From Streptomyces sp. H27-H1 (GTDB taxonomy: Bacteria > Actinomycetota > Actinomycetes > Streptomycetales > Streptomycetaceae): DNA of 64,000 bases. The notes below the pieces were generated by a model that saw only the letters and a program-made list of their open reading frames with translations, searched no databases and was not told where the DNA came from. The DNA is taken from the NCBI RefSeq assembly GCF_026627445.1, contig NZ_JAPNLJ010000017.1:1-64000 (forward strand), given 5' to 3'. Below are positions 42,717 through 53,600 of this stretch, in pieces (position 1 is the first letter of the stretch; each line of letters starts with the position of its first letter). The position numbers and the translations under genes are program-made.

Positions 42717-44633
42717 GTGCTGCTGACCCGCATCAAGGGACCGCGCGATCTGGACCGGCTCAGCCAGGAGGAGCTCGACCGGCTCGCCGCAGAGATCAGG
42801 TCCTTCCTCGTCGATGCCGTCTCCAAGACCGGCGGGCACCTCGGCCCCAACCTCGGTGTGGTCGAGCTGACCATCGCCCTGCACCGGGTCTTCGAATCGC
42901 CCAAGGACAAGGTCCTCTTCGACACCGGCCACCAGGCCTACGTGCACAAGCTGCTCACGGGCCGGCAGGACTTCGCCGGCCTGCGCACGAAGGGCGGCCT
43001 GTCGGGCTACCCCTCGCGCGCCGAGTCCGAGCACGACGTGATCGAGAACTCGCACGCGTCCACCGTGCTGGGCTGGGCCGACGGCTTCGCGAAGGCCAAC
43101 GAAGTGCTCGGCAAGGAGGACCACCACGTCGCCGCGGTGATCGGCGACGGGGCCCTCACCGGCGGTATGGCCTGGGAGGCGCTGAACAACATCGCCGCCG
43201 CCAAGGACCGCCCCCTGGTGATCGTCGTCAACGACAACGAGCGTTCGTACGGCCCCACCATCGGCGGCCTCGCGAACCACCTGGCGACCCTACGCACCAC
43301 GGACGGCTACGAGCGCTTCCTGGCTCGCGGCAAGGACCTCCTGGAGCGCACCCCGGTCGTCGGGAAGCCGCTCTACGAGACCCTGCACGGGGCCAAGAAG
43401 GGGCTCAAGGACTTCATCGCCCCGCAGGGCATGTTCGAGGACCTGGGCCTGAAGTACATCGGGCCCATCGACGGCCACGACATCGAGGCCCTGGAATCGG
43501 CCCTGCAGCGCGCCAAGCGCTTCAGCGGACCGGTCATCGTGCACTGCCTGACCCAGAAGGGCCGCGGTTACACCCACGCGGAGCAGGACGAGGCGGACCG
43601 TTTCCACGGCATCGGCCCGATCCACCCGGACACCGGGCTGCCCGTCTCCACGGACGCCGCCAGCTGGACCTCCGTCTTCGCCGACGAGATGGTGCAGCTC
43701 GGCAAGGAGCGCAAGGACATCGTCGGCATCACCGCCGCCATGCTCCAGCCGGTCGGGCTGAAGAAGTTCGCCGACGCCTTCCCGGACCGGATCTTCGACG
43801 TCGGCATCGCCGAACAGCACGGTGCCACCTCGGCCGCCGGTCTGGCCTCGGGCGGCGCCCACCCGGTCTTCGCGGTGTACGCGACCTTCCTCAACCGCGC
43901 CTTCGACCAGGTCCTGATGGACGTGGCCCTGCACAAGTGCGGGGTCACCTTCGTCCTGGACCGTGCCGGAGTCACCGGCACCGACGGCGCCTCCCACAAC
44001 GGCATGTGGGACATGTCCATCCTCCAGGTGGTCCCGGGCCTGCGCCTGGCCGCCCCGCGCGACGCCGAGCAGCTGCGGGCGCAGCTGCGCGAGGCCGTCG
44101 CGGTCAAGGACGCGCCGACGGTCGTGCGCTTCTCCAAGGGCGTCGTCGGCCCGGCCGTCCCGGCCATCGGCAAGATCGGCGGCATGGACGTGCTGCGCGT
44201 CCCGGCCGAGGAAGTCACCCGGCCGGACGTACTGCTCGTCTCGGTCGGCGCACTCGCCCCGATGTGCCTGGACATCGCCGATCTGCTCGACAAGCAGGGC
44301 ATCTCCACGACCGTGGTCGACCCCCGTTGGGTCAAGCCGGTGGACGAGGCCCTGGCCCCGCTCGCCGACCGCCACCGGGTGGTCGTCACCGTCGAGGACA
44401 ACAGCCGCGCCGGCGGTGTGGGCTCCGCCGTCGCACAGGCACTGCGGGACGCGGGGGTCGACGTACCGCTGCGCGACTTCGGCATTCCGCAGCGCTTCCT
44501 GGACCACGCCACGCGCAAGGAGGTCATGGCCGAGATCGGTCTGACCGCCCCGGACATCGCGCGGCAGGTCACGGGCCTGGTGGCCAAGCTGGACGGGCGC
44601 TACGACAGCGAGCGGGCCGCCACCGTCGACTGA
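42717..44633 (+). CDS. dxs: 1-deoxy-D-xylulose-5-phosphate synthase
   Basis: This 638-residue thiamine-diphosphate enzyme condenses pyruvate and glyceraldehyde-3-phosphate in the first step of the MEP isoprenoid pathway. The ThDP motif is VIGDGALTGGMAWEALNN, with GHQAYVHKLLTGR and the transketolase pyrimidine domain from about residue 315 (SVFADEMVQLG ... FDVGIAEQHG). GTG 42717 is chosen for AAGGAGG upstream; the longer frame from 42666 has no such site. It stands alone, with a terminator downstream. Confidence 0.96.
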   Translation: MLLTRIKGPRDLDRLSQEELDRLAAEIRSFLVDAVSKTGGHLGPNLGVVELTIALHRVFESPKDKVLFDTGHQAYVHKLLTGRQDFAGLRTKGGLSGYPSRAESEHDVIENSHASTVLGWADGFAKANEVLGKEDHHVAAVIGDGALTGGMAWEALNNIAAAKDRPLVIVVNDNERSYGPTIGGLANHLATLRTTDGYERFLARGKDLLERTPVVGKPLYETLHGAKKGLKDFIAPQGMFEDLGLKYIGPIDGHDIEALESALQRAKRFSGPVIVHCLTQKGRGYTHAEQDEADRFHGIGPIHPDTGLPVSTDAASWTSVFADEMVQLGKERKDIVGITAAMLQPVGLKKFADAFPDRIFDVGIAEQHGATSAAGLASGGAHPVFAVYATFLNRAFDQVLMDVALHKCGVTFVLDRAGVTGTDGASHNGMWDMSILQVVPGLRLAAPRDAEQLRAQLREAVAVKDAPTVVRFSKGVVGPAVPAIGKIGGMDVLRVPAEEVTRPDVLLVSVGALAPMCLDIADLLDKQGISTTVVDPRWVKPVDEALAPLADRHRVVVTVEDNSRAGGVGSAVAQALRDAGVDVPLRDFGIPQRFLDHATRKEVMAEIGLTAPDIARQVTGLVAKLDGRYDSERAATVD

Positions 44634-44684
44634 CCGGAGCACGACGGCTCACGGGCCGCGGCTGATCATCTGCGGTTGCACGCG

Positions 44685-44733
44685 ACGGGCCGGGAGGTTC
44701 ACCCTTGGAGGGTGGGCCTTCCGGCCCGTTTCG
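44685..44733 (+). terminator. Terminator after dxs
   Basis: ACGGGCCGGGAGG and CCTTCCGGCCCGT pair around an inner small hairpin and are followed by TTCGTTTCG. Confidence 0.7.
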
Positions 44734-44764
44734 TTTCGATGCGGTCTTCCTGCGAGGTGCGTCG

Positions 44765-46279
44765 GTGAGTAGGAACCTGAACGGCCCCTTCCGTACGAAA
44801 TCGGTGGAGCAGTCGATCCTCGACACGGAAGAGCCGGAACACGCGCTCAAGAAGTCGCTCTCGTCCTGGGACCTGACCGTCTTCGGCGTCGGCGTGATCA
44901 TCGGTACCGGCATCTTCGTCCTCACGGGCAAGGTCGCCAAGGAGACCGCCGGACCCGCCACGGCCCTCGCGTTCGTCGCCGCCGGCGTCGTGTGCGCGCT
45001 GGCCGCCCTGTGCTATGCCGAGTTCGCCTCGACCGTCCCGGTGGCCGGATCCGCGTACACCTTCTCGTACGCCTCGATCGGCGAGCTGCCCGCCTGGATC
45101 ATCGGCTGGGACCTCGTGCTGGAGTTCGCGCTCGGCACCGCGGTCGTGGCCGTCGGCTGGTCGGGGTACGTCCGCTCGCTCATGGACAACGCGGGCGTCC
45201 ACCTGCCCGCCTCGCTCCAGGGACCGGACGTTCCGGGCGGCAGCTTCGACGTGCTCGCCTTCGTCCTGGTCCTGGTCCTCACGGCGATCCTGGTCGTCGG
45301 GGTGAAGCTGTCCGCGCGGATCACCGCGGTGGTCGTCGCGATCAAGGTCACGGTGGTGCTCATCGTGATCATCGCGGGCGCGTTCTTCATCACGAAGTCC
45401 AATTACACGCCGTTCATCCCGCCGGCCGAGCCCCAGACGGGCGGCTCCGGACTGGACGCCCCCCTGGTCCAGCTCCTCTTCGGCTACGACCCGACCAACT
45501 TCGGCGTCATGGGCATCTTCACCGCCGCCTCCGTGGTCTTCTTCGCCTTCATCGGCTTCGACGTGGTGGCCACGGCGGCCGAGGAGACCAAGCTGCCGCA
45601 GCGGGACATGCCGCGCGGCATCCTCGGCTCGCTGATCATCTGCACCGTGCTCTACGTGGCGGTGTCGATCGTGGTGACCGGCATGCAGAATTACAAGGAC
45701 CTCTCCACCAGCGCCCCACTGGCCGACGCCTTCAAATCCGCCGGACATCCGGTCTACGGAGGCATCATCAGCTTCGGCGCCGCCGTGGGCCTGACCACGG
45801 TCTGCATGATCCTGCTGCTCGGCCAGACCAGGGTGTTCTTCGCGATGAGCCGTGACGGGCTGCTGCCGCGCTTCTTCTCGCGGACCCACCCGAAGTTCCG
45901 TACGCCCTACCGGCCGACGATCCTGCTCGGCGGGGTCATCGCGATCGTCGCCGGATTCACCAGCATCAACGAGCTGGCGACCCTGGTGAACATCGGCACC
46001 CTGTTCGCCTTCGTCGTCGTCGCGCTCGGCGTGATGGTCCTGCGCCGCACCCGGCCCGACCTGCACCGGTCCTTCCGCACCCCGTGGGTCCCGGTCGTGC
46101 CCGTCCTGTCGATCGCCGCGTCGGTCTGGCTGATGCTGAACCTGCCGGCCGAGACCTGGCTGCGCTTCGGGATCTGGATGGTGATCGGCTTCTTCGTCTA
46201 CTTCCTCTACGGGAAGAAGCACAGCCGGCTGGGTCGGGGCGAGGGCATGACCGCCAACCCGGCGCGCGAAGGCCGCTGA
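44765..46279 (+). CDS. APC-family amino-acid permease (cationic amino acid transporter type)
   Basis: This 504-residue protein has about 12-14 membrane helices of the APC superfamily. The first helix has the substrate-binding GVGVIIGTGIFVLTG, followed by AGPATALAFVAAGVVCALAA. The later VVFFAFIGFDVVATAAEETK segment is typical of the YfnA/CAT branch. It would take up amino acids with protons. GTG 44765 is preferred, with GCGAGG upstream; the frame from 44705 overlaps the dxs terminator. It is monocistronic and convergent with the LCP gene. The exact substrate is unknown. Confidence 0.88.
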   Translation: MSRNLNGPFRTKSVEQSILDTEEPEHALKKSLSSWDLTVFGVGVIIGTGIFVLTGKVAKETAGPATALAFVAAGVVCALAALCYAEFASTVPVAGSAYTFSYASIGELPAWIIGWDLVLEFALGTAVVAVGWSGYVRSLMDNAGVHLPASLQGPDVPGGSFDVLAFVLVLVLTAILVVGVKLSARITAVVVAIKVTVVLIVIIAGAFFITKSNYTPFIPPAEPQTGGSGLDAPLVQLLFGYDPTNFGVMGIFTAASVVFFAFIGFDVVATAAEETKLPQRDMPRGILGSLIICTVLYVAVSIVVTGMQNYKDLSTSAPLADAFKSAGHPVYGGIISFGAAVGLTTVCMILLLGQTRVFFAMSRDGLLPRFFSRTHPKFRTPYRPTILLGGVIAIVAGFTSINELATLVNIGTLFAFVVVALGVMVLRRTRPDLHRSFRTPWVPVVPVLSIAASVWLMLNLPAETWLRFGIWMVIGFFVYFLYGKKHSRLGRGEGMTANPAREGR

Positions 46280-46347
46280 CCTCTCCCGCGGCCGCAGGGA
46301 GTGGATGCGCGGTTCGAGTGCTCACCCGGGTCAATGGATACGGCCGC

Positions 46348-46388
46348 GGGGCCGGTCGCGGGGCGCAGAGCCCTTCGCGACCGGCCCC
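46348..46388. terminator. Bidirectional terminator between permease and LCP genes
   Basis: Perfect 13-base arms GGGGCCGGTCGCG / CGCGACCGGCCCC enclose a 15-base loop in a convergent gap. Confidence 0.75.
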
Positions 46389-46410
46389 GTGTTCCGGAGC
46401 GGTCGAACCG

Positions 46411-47487
46411 TCAGCCGCCGGTGGCCGGCGACTTCTTGGCCGAAGCCGGGATCGTCTTGTCGTTGCGCAGGGCCTCCCACAGCTGGCCCGCCTGCGGCTC
46501 CGACGCGACCACGCGGTTGATGTCGATCTTGTCGTAGGCGACCGGGAGCATGATCGTCTCCATGGTCTCGGGGTCCACGCCCTTCATGCTCTGGGCGAAG
46601 TCCGACAGGCCCTTGAGGGAACCGAGCTGGGAGTCGGTGGTCAGTGCCTTGGTGCCGGCGTCGGCGAGCTTGTAGAGACGGGCCGGGTTGCCGAGGGCGT
46701 CCTGGTTCTTGATCTCGGTCAGCATCGCGATCATGAACTTCTGCTGCAGGTCGATGCGTCCGAGGTCGCTGCCGTCGCCGTAGCCGTGGCGGGTGCGGAC
46801 GAACTTCAGGGAGTCGGTGCCGTTCAGCCGGTGGGTGCCCGCGTCCAGGTTCAGGCCACCCTTGATCGGCTTGTCGAGGGTCACGTTGACTCCGCCGAGG
46901 GAGTCCACCAGCTCCTTGAAGCCGGCGAATTCCACCTTGACGAGGTGGTCGACGCGGATGCCGGACATCTGCTCGACGGTCTTGACGACACAGGCCGGGC
47001 CGCCGGTCCCGATGACCGAGTTGATCATGACGCGCTTCGCCCCGGGAACCGTGTTGCCCTTCGCGTCCTTGCATTCGGGACGGGTGATGAGGGTGTCGCG
47101 GGGGATGCTGATGGCGGTGGCCTTCTTACGGCCCTCGGGTATGTGCACCAGCATGTTGGTGTCCGAGCGGGAGCCGCTGACATCGCCGTGATCGAGCTCA
47201 CCATTTGCGCCGGCGCGCGAGTCCGAGCCCAGCACCAGGATGTTCTGCCCGCTGTCCGGAACCTTCGCCGGGCGGTTGTCGACACCGATCGCCTGGTCGA
47301 GGTCGACACTGTCGATGTTGCCGTTGAGGTGGCTGTACGCCCACCAGCCGGCGCCCGCGGCGCCGAGCAGCAGCACGACCACCACCACCAGGAAGATCTT
47401 CATCGCACGGCGCCCGCGTGACCTGGGCGGACGCACTCCACGCCGTCCGGTGTTCCGGTGGCTGGGTGTCGCGGTCTGTTGGGTCAT
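46411..47487 (-). CDS. LytR-CpsA-Psr (LCP) family cell-wall glycopolymer ligase
   Basis: This 358-residue type II membrane protein has a cytosolic Arg-rich tail, one helix (about residues 30-50, IFLVVVVVLLLGAAGAGWW) and an extracellular LCP domain. Conserved elements are LVLGSDSR, RSDTNMLVHIPEG, SIPRDTLI, GVNVTLDKPIKG and VRTRHGYGDGSDLGRI, with the catalytic Arg/Asp set present. LCP enzymes attach teichoic acids or other anionic polymers to peptidoglycan. It neighbours a TagF-like polymerase locus, so it may ligate that polymer. Confidence 0.92.
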   Translation of the reverse strand: MTQQTATPSHRNTGRRGVRPPRSRGRRAMKIFLVVVVVLLLGAAGAGWWAYSHLNGNIDSVDLDQAIGVDNRPAKVPDSGQNILVLGSDSRAGANGELDHGDVSGSRSDTNMLVHIPEGRKKATAISIPRDTLITRPECKDAKGNTVPGAKRVMINSVIGTGGPACVVKTVEQMSGIRVDHLVKVEFAGFKELVDSLGGVNVTLDKPIKGGLNLDAGTHRLNGTDSLKFVRTRHGYGDGSDLGRIDLQQKFMIAMLTEIKNQDALGNPARLYKLADAGTKALTTDSQLGSLKGLSDFAQSMKGVDPETMETIMLPVAYDKIDINRVVASEPQAGQLWEALRNDKTIPASAKKSPATGG

Positions 47488-47653
47488 ACTGCTCGAATCC
47501 TCGGGGCCTCGTCGGCTGGCGGACGGCGCGGTCGGCCGGATGCCGCTGCACTATAGGCAGATTTTAAACTCGAACGGGAGAGCGCTTATCGTCTTCGAGG
47601 TTGGCGTGAGGCGGATGTGCACAGTCCGCAAGAGCTAAGGGGGAGTAGAGGCC

Positions 47654-49258
47654 ATGGTCCGAGCGAGCGGACGTCGTGCGCGACGCGGGGCCACTTCCCA
47701 TGAGCAGATGCCGGCGGCGGCGCCCCGCGCGGGGGCGGTCCAGGCCGGTCCTGTGGCGATCGTCGTGGCGGCGCCGGCCGAGGCCATCGCGCTGATCGCC
47801 TCGGAGCCGGACGGCTCGGTGATCGAGGTGATCTGCCTGGACGGCGGCAGCGGAGCCGAGTACCGGGCCCTGGAAGCGGCCATGGCCGCGGCGAGCCGAC
47901 GCGGCTGCCGTTTCTCCGGAGAGCCCTTCGTCCTCGACGCCGGAGCCGGGAACATCACCGGGCAGATCCTGGACGTCCTCCACGAGACCGGACCCGTACG
48001 GCTGCGGACCCTGGACCCGGATCCCGCGCACGATTCCTTCGACACCGAGCGCAAGCTCCCGATCGTCAACGAGCCCGCGGCCCGCGGCAAGGCGGCGCGC
48101 AGCGCCCTGCGGGCAGCCCGCCGCTACCAGCTGGAAGCAGGCGTACCCGTCTTCGTGGAGTGCCGCAGGGCCGGCGCCGGGACGGGGCTGCCCCCCGAGG
48201 CCGCCACCCGCTACCCGCTGACCACCGGCTGGCTGGTCAGCGGCAAGGACGGCCGGCTGTCCGCGTACCTGCCCACGGCCGCCGGCGTCGTCCGCTGGAC
48301 CGAGGGCCGTACCGAGGCCGAGGGCTGGAGCGGCCCCGAACTGCTCGACGGCCCGGAGCTCATGCCGGGGCTGCGCGTGCTGCGCGGCCCCGACGGCTAC
48401 GCGTACCTGCTCGGCCTGAGCCGGACCAAGCGCAAGGAGAGCGGCGCCGACATCGAGGTCGTGTGCGCCGCCCAGTACCAGTCGGGCCGGCCCCTCGGGC
48501 CGTGGGTGGCACTGGGCAACCCGCACGCTCCGAACTGGCAGGTGGCCCGCTCGGTCGGCTTCCCGTCGGCGGCCTTCGCCGCCGACGGGTCCATGCACGT
48601 GTTCGTACGGAACTTCGGGCACGGCGTCAGCGTCCGGACGCAGTCGCCGAAGGGGCGCCTGAGCCGCTGGGACGCCCTGCGGGGGCAGAAGGTGGCCGAC
48701 GAGATGACGGCCTTCCCGGCGTCCGACGGCGGTGTGCAGCTGGTCGCCCGGGCGCGTGACGCCGAGGGCGCCGTGCACTGGCACCGGCGGGACGCGGAGT
48801 CGGCCTGGCAGGAGGACGCCAGGGTGCCGGTGAGTCTGCGCGCGGGCAGCCTGTCGGCGGCCCCGGAGTCCGGGCTGGTGCGCTTCCGCTACTCGGCGAC
48901 GAACGAGGTCTGCGTCTGGTGGCCCGGCGCCCAGACGCCGATCGGTCTCGGCGGCCCGGACGGGGACGGCCCCGTCGCGGGGGTCTCGGGAGCCGACATC
49001 CAGGGCTGGGGCTGCACGGTGCTCGTGCGCGGCGGCCACGGGGGAGTGCCGGCGATCGGCGCGCACCCGGACGGGCGGCCGGATACGGGCGTGTGGTGGT
49101 CGGAATCGGGGGAACGCTCCATCGTTCCGCCCGCCGCGGCCTTCGACAGCCGGGGCCGTGTGGTGATCGTCACGGTCGGGATGGACGGAAAGCTGCGCGT
49201 CGCCCGACAGCAACTGGGATCCGATGGCTTGGAGTTCACTCCGTGGAGTGTCCTATAG
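47654..49258 (+). CDS. Degenerate PIG-L-like domain plus beta-propeller protein
   Basis: This 534-residue protein has no clear signal peptide. Residues about 30-180 follow the PIG-L (GlcNAc deacetylase) outline: a strand-helix start, LDGGSGAEYRALEAAMAA, then RLRTLDPDPAHDSFDTERK and a late VFVECRR strand. The catalytic HPDDE is replaced by APAEAIA and the DHPDH-type histidines are absent. Residues about 190-534 are repetitive beta-propeller blades (WLVSGKDGRLSAYLP, AYLLGLSRTK, FAADGSMHVFVRNFG, VVIVTVGMDGKLRVA). It is likely a carbohydrate-binding pseudoenzyme. It precedes the polymer-synthesis genes on the same strand, 218 bases upstream. Confidence 0.65.
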   Translation: MVRASGRRARRGATSHEQMPAAAPRAGAVQAGPVAIVVAAPAEAIALIASEPDGSVIEVICLDGGSGAEYRALEAAMAAASRRGCRFSGEPFVLDAGAGNITGQILDVLHETGPVRLRTLDPDPAHDSFDTERKLPIVNEPAARGKAARSALRAARRYQLEAGVPVFVECRRAGAGTGLPPEAATRYPLTTGWLVSGKDGRLSAYLPTAAGVVRWTEGRTEAEGWSGPELLDGPELMPGLRVLRGPDGYAYLLGLSRTKRKESGADIEVVCAAQYQSGRPLGPWVALGNPHAPNWQVARSVGFPSAAFAADGSMHVFVRNFGHGVSVRTQSPKGRLSRWDALRGQKVADEMTAFPASDGGVQLVARARDAEGAVHWHRRDAESAWQEDARVPVSLRAGSLSAAPESGLVRFRYSATNEVCVWWPGAQTPIGLGGPDGDGPVAGVSGADIQGWGCTVLVRGGHGGVPAIGAHPDGRPDTGVWWSESGERSIVPPAAAFDSRGRVVIVTVGMDGKLRVARQQLGSDGLEFTPWSVL

Positions 49259-49476
49259 CGACCGTTTCATCAATTCATGTGCGGGTTTGATGGCCGCCAT
49301 CATCGACTTGCGCACTGGCTGGTGTCATCGACGTATTGCTAAGGTCAAAGAACGCCCTTTACTTGAACCATAAGTGAACGGTTGGCGCCCTACGGCAGCC
49401 ACCTGCTGTCACACGTGATCACGGGGCGAAGGTTCCGCCGGTACACCTGGTTCACGTTGTCGACGACTGAGGGGTT

Positions 49477-50661
49477 ATGTCCAAGCTGTCACTGAAGGCC
49501 GTTCAGAAGCTCACCTGCAAGAAGCGGGACGCATGGTGGACGGTCCTTCTGGTCGACCCGATAGCGACCCGCCTCGTCTGTGTGCTGGCGCGGTGGAACT
49601 TCGTCACGCCCAACCGTGTGACGTGGGCCGCCCTCTTCGTGGGCCTCGGCTCCGCCTTCTTCTTCCTCCAGGCCGACTGGGTCTCCCTGTGCATCGGCGC
49701 GGCCCTGTACCACGTCAGCTTCATCCTCGACTGCATCGACGGAAAGCTGGCGCGCCTCAAGGGCAACGGGACCGTCTTCGGGGGCTGGCTCGACTACGTC
49801 TTCGACCGCATCCGCGTCCTGTTCTGCGCGCTCGCCCTGATGGGCGGGCAGTTCCTGCAGCACGACGAAGAGGTCTACCTGCTCGCGGCCCTGGCCGTGA
49901 TCTTCCTCGACATGCTCCGCTACGTGGATGCCCTCCAGATCTACAAGATGCGCATGTCCATGCGCGGCAAGATCGAAGCCGTCACCCTCGCCCGCCAGGC
50001 GGAAGAGGGGGTCGACGAGGAGGAGCGCAAGGTCGTCTTCATCGAGGACCTGCTCCGCGAGAACCCCCTGGGCCAGGCGGACGAGCTCAAGCGCCAGAGC
50101 ACGCAGGTCGAGCAGTCCGAGGTCATCGACCTCCACGAGCAGTTCCGCGAGCGGTTCCCCTGGTACGCGCGGTTCCGCCACGCGCTGGTGCAGAGCCGAA
50201 TCCGGCCGCACCTCATCAGCGGCATCGAGTTCCAGATGTTCATCTTCATCATCGGCCCCGTCATCGGCCACATCCTGTGGACCACGGCGGCCTCGGCCGT
50301 GCTGATGGGCGGCTTCGAGCTGGTCATCATGTTCAAGTTCTGGCTCTCCACCCGGGACTTCACGCGCACGATGGAACGCCTCGACCCCGGCAACATCCCC
50401 TCGCGCGCCGGCTCCATCGCCCCGCACATGCACGCCGGACGCCACCGCCGGCGCGGCGAGGACGGCGACCTCGAGGCCGTGGCGGAAGCCGCCCAGCGCT
50501 TCCCCGCCCCCGAGTCGTACGAGGACCCCGGGTTCGTGCCGTACCCCCGGCCCTACCCGGACGAGTACACGGGCGCCGTGACCGACACGATGCAGCTCTC
50601 CAAGATTCCGGCCCAGGCACTGCGGCCCGGCTATGTCGAACCGGAGCACTACTCTCGATGA
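49477..50661 (+). CDS. CDP-alcohol phosphatidyltransferase family protein
   Basis: This 394-residue membrane enzyme has the CDP-alcohol phosphotransferase signature D-x2-D-G-x2-A-R-x8-G-x3-D-x3-D in DCIDGKLARLKG and GGWLDYVFDR. It transfers a phosphoalcohol from a CDP donor onto an acceptor. Membrane helices are spread through residues 40-320. A central acidic loop (about residues 165-225, rich in Glu and Arg) and a cytosolic tail are unusual additions. The gene overlaps the following polymerase by 4 bases (ATGA), so the two probably act on the same anionic polymer or its lipid anchor. The 218-base gap upstream should hold the operon promoter. Confidence 0.88.
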   Translation: MSKLSLKAVQKLTCKKRDAWWTVLLVDPIATRLVCVLARWNFVTPNRVTWAALFVGLGSAFFFLQADWVSLCIGAALYHVSFILDCIDGKLARLKGNGTVFGGWLDYVFDRIRVLFCALALMGGQFLQHDEEVYLLAALAVIFLDMLRYVDALQIYKMRMSMRGKIEAVTLARQAEEGVDEEERKVVFIEDLLRENPLGQADELKRQSTQVEQSEVIDLHEQFRERFPWYARFRHALVQSRIRPHLISGIEFQMFIFIIGPVIGHILWTTAASAVLMGGFELVIMFKFWLSTRDFTRTMERLDPGNIPSRAGSIAPHMHAGRHRRRGEDGDLEAVAEAAQRFPAPESYEDPGFVPYPRPYPDEYTGAVTDTMQLSKIPAQALRPGYVEPEHYSR

Positions 50662-53600
50662 GCTTTCCGGTCGACATCTCGCACTACGGCGTCACCATCG
50701 TCATACCGGCCTTCAACGCGAGCGCCACGCTCGCCCGGGCCCTGCAGTCGGCGCTGGCGCAGACGCACCGCAGCGTAGAGGTCATCGTCGTCGACGACCG
50801 CTCCACCGACGGCACTCTCGCCCTCGCGCACCAGTTCGCCGCCCAGGACGGACGGGTCCGGGTCATCGAGCGGCCGCAGAACAGCGGCGGTTGCGGTGCA
50901 CCCCGCAACAACGGCATAGAGGCGGCCGCCGGCCAGTTCGTGATGTTCCTCGACGCGGACGACGAGCTGCCGCTCAAGGCCGTGGAGACGCTCCTGTCCT
51001 CGGCGCTCGTCACGGGCTCGGACGTCACCGCCGGCCGCGTCGTGCGCATCAACCACGCCACGGACGAGCTCACCGTCTGGCAGCCCCAGCTGTACCCGGC
51101 TGACCAGACGGTCGCGGGCCTGGGCGCCATGCCCGAGCTGATCGACGACCCGATCGCCGCGGGAAAGCTGTACCGCCGGGACTTCCTCGACAACTACGGC
51201 ATCCGCTTCCCCGAAGGCGTCTACTTCGAGGACACGTACTTCTCCACGGTCGCGAACTTCCACGCGCGCTCGTTCACGATCCTCGCCACCCCCGTCTACC
51301 GGTGGATGTGGGAGCGGGAGTCCGACCAGCCCTCGATCACCAACCGCCGCCACGAGCTGCGCAGCATCAGCGACCGCGTCCTGGTGCACCAGTACACCGA
51401 CAGCTTCCTGCGCAGCGTCGGCCGACCGGACCTGCTGGCCCGCAAGGGCGCCAAGTTCCTCTCGCACGACCTGCGGCTCTACACGCCCGAGCTGCGCACC
51501 GGCGACCACGCCTTCCACAGCGGTTTCCTCGCCGCCGTCGCCCCGTACCTGCACAGCCTGGACCCCGGCACCTTCGAGCTGTGCGGCCCCATGGAGCGGG
51601 TACGCGCCTTCGGCCTGATGCACGGACGCGTCGACATCGCCGTGTCGGCCTCCGACTACATGAAGCGCCGCAGCGTCATCAGCTCCGACATCGTGGAGCG
51701 GGACGGCCGGGTCTTCTGGTCCGGGTCGCTGCTCGGCTACCCCGAGGCCGAGAAGTTCCTCGAGGTCACCGACCTCGAGCTGACCGGCCACAAGCTCGCC
51801 GACTCCCGCATGTACAACAAGGCGGCGTCGATCGAGGTGGTCGACGGCGAGCTGCACATCTCCGGCGCGATCCGCAACCAGTTCAGCAGGTTCGGTGCCG
51901 AGGACAAGGTCGAACTCATCGCCGTGCTGCGCCGCCGCAGCACCAAGGCGGACCACCACTTCCCGGTCTCCGGTCTGGAGATCGACAAGGACTGGATCCG
52001 GTACCACACCACCATCGACCTCAAGTCCACCCTGGACAAGACCGACCGCGCGGGCTACTGGAACTTCTTTGTCCAGCTCCGGCACGCGGGCGACCGCGCC
52101 TCCACCGCGCTGAACATCAGCGGTGTCGACGTCACCAGCCTGCGGCACTCCTGCGACGCGGGCGTCTACGAGGTCTACGAGACCGTCAGCGGCAACCTCG
52201 GCCTGCGCCCGGAGACCGGTGAGCAGCGGGTCAAGACCTCGGACCGGGGCACCCCGTGGCTGTGGTGGCAGGACACCGCCCCGACCGGGCCCGTCGCACC
52301 GCCCGAGCGGTACGCCGCCGCGCTCGTCGTCCACTGCCACAACGACGAGTACCACCTGCGCGAGTTCCTCTCCTCGCTCGTGGCGCAGGGCAGCTTCGAC
52401 CGCACCCAGGTCGTGTTCGTCGACGACGGGTCCAACGACAGCACCGCACGGCAGCTCGCGGCCTTCGCCGCCTACTACCCCAACGCCGGCGTCGTCACCC
52501 AGCACAGCCTCGGTGCGAGCGCCGCCTTCGACCACGGGCTGCAGTACGTCGTCGCCCCCTACGTGATGTTCGCGCGGGCCCGGGACATCCTCGGCGAGGA
52601 CGCCGTAGGCCGGCTCCTCACGGGCGCCCGCCGGGTCAAGGGCGCCGATGTCGTCGTCGGCCAGGCCGACAACTTCCCCGGTGCCTGGCGCAGCGAGGAC
52701 GAGCCGTGGCAGCGGTACTTCACCGGCAAGGACTCGGTCCGCAAGCTGGCGGACGCGCCGTACCTCGTCTTCTCCACGCTGCTCGGCGGCAAGCTCTTCA
52801 AGACCTCCTACATCCGGGAGCACGGCTTCCGCGGCGGCCCGGGTCCCGGGCTGGAGGACGACTGGTTCACCGTACCGGCCGTGCTGTACGCGCGGGCGGT
52901 GGCCATCGCGCCCGGCGCCCGCTTCTTCGAGCGTGACGAGACGAACCAGAACTCGCTCTTCGACTCGCCCTGGAACGACCCGGTCAAGTCCGTGGACCGC
53001 CTCCGGCTGGCCGCGCACGTCCTGTCCTCGGTACAGGGAGCCCCGCCCCGGACCCTCGTCCTGGCCCAGCGCTTCGTCGTCCGTACCCTCCAGCCCTACG
53101 TGCGCAACATGCACCGCATCATGAGCATGCCCGAGCTCGCCGCGGTCCTGCCCCTGCTGGGATCGGTCTACAGCCAGATCCCCGACGACGTGATCCTCCA
53201 GTACGCCGTCCACCCGCAGTCCAAGGTCCAGCACCACGCGATCGTCACGGGCAACCTCGAGCTCTTCGTGGACCCGCTGGGCGCACCGGAGTTCCTGCCC
53301 ACCCTCTTCCTCGACGACGAGGGCATGTACCGCAGGCTGGTGACCGACCCCGTACGGACCACGCTGCTGCGCGTCCCGCGGGCCAGCGCGGTCCTGGAGA
53401 CCTTCGACTGGACCGACGGCGAGATCCACTTCGAGGGGCTCCTCGTCCTGTCCGGAGTGGACATCAACGCCCGGTACACGAACCGGATCCAGCTGGTCCT
53501 CTCCAACGGGGAACGCGAGGTGGCGATCCCCGTGGAGCAGGCCTACCGCCGCGACCGCTGGCGCACCCGCAAGAACCAGGACTGGTTCTCCGGCTGGCGC

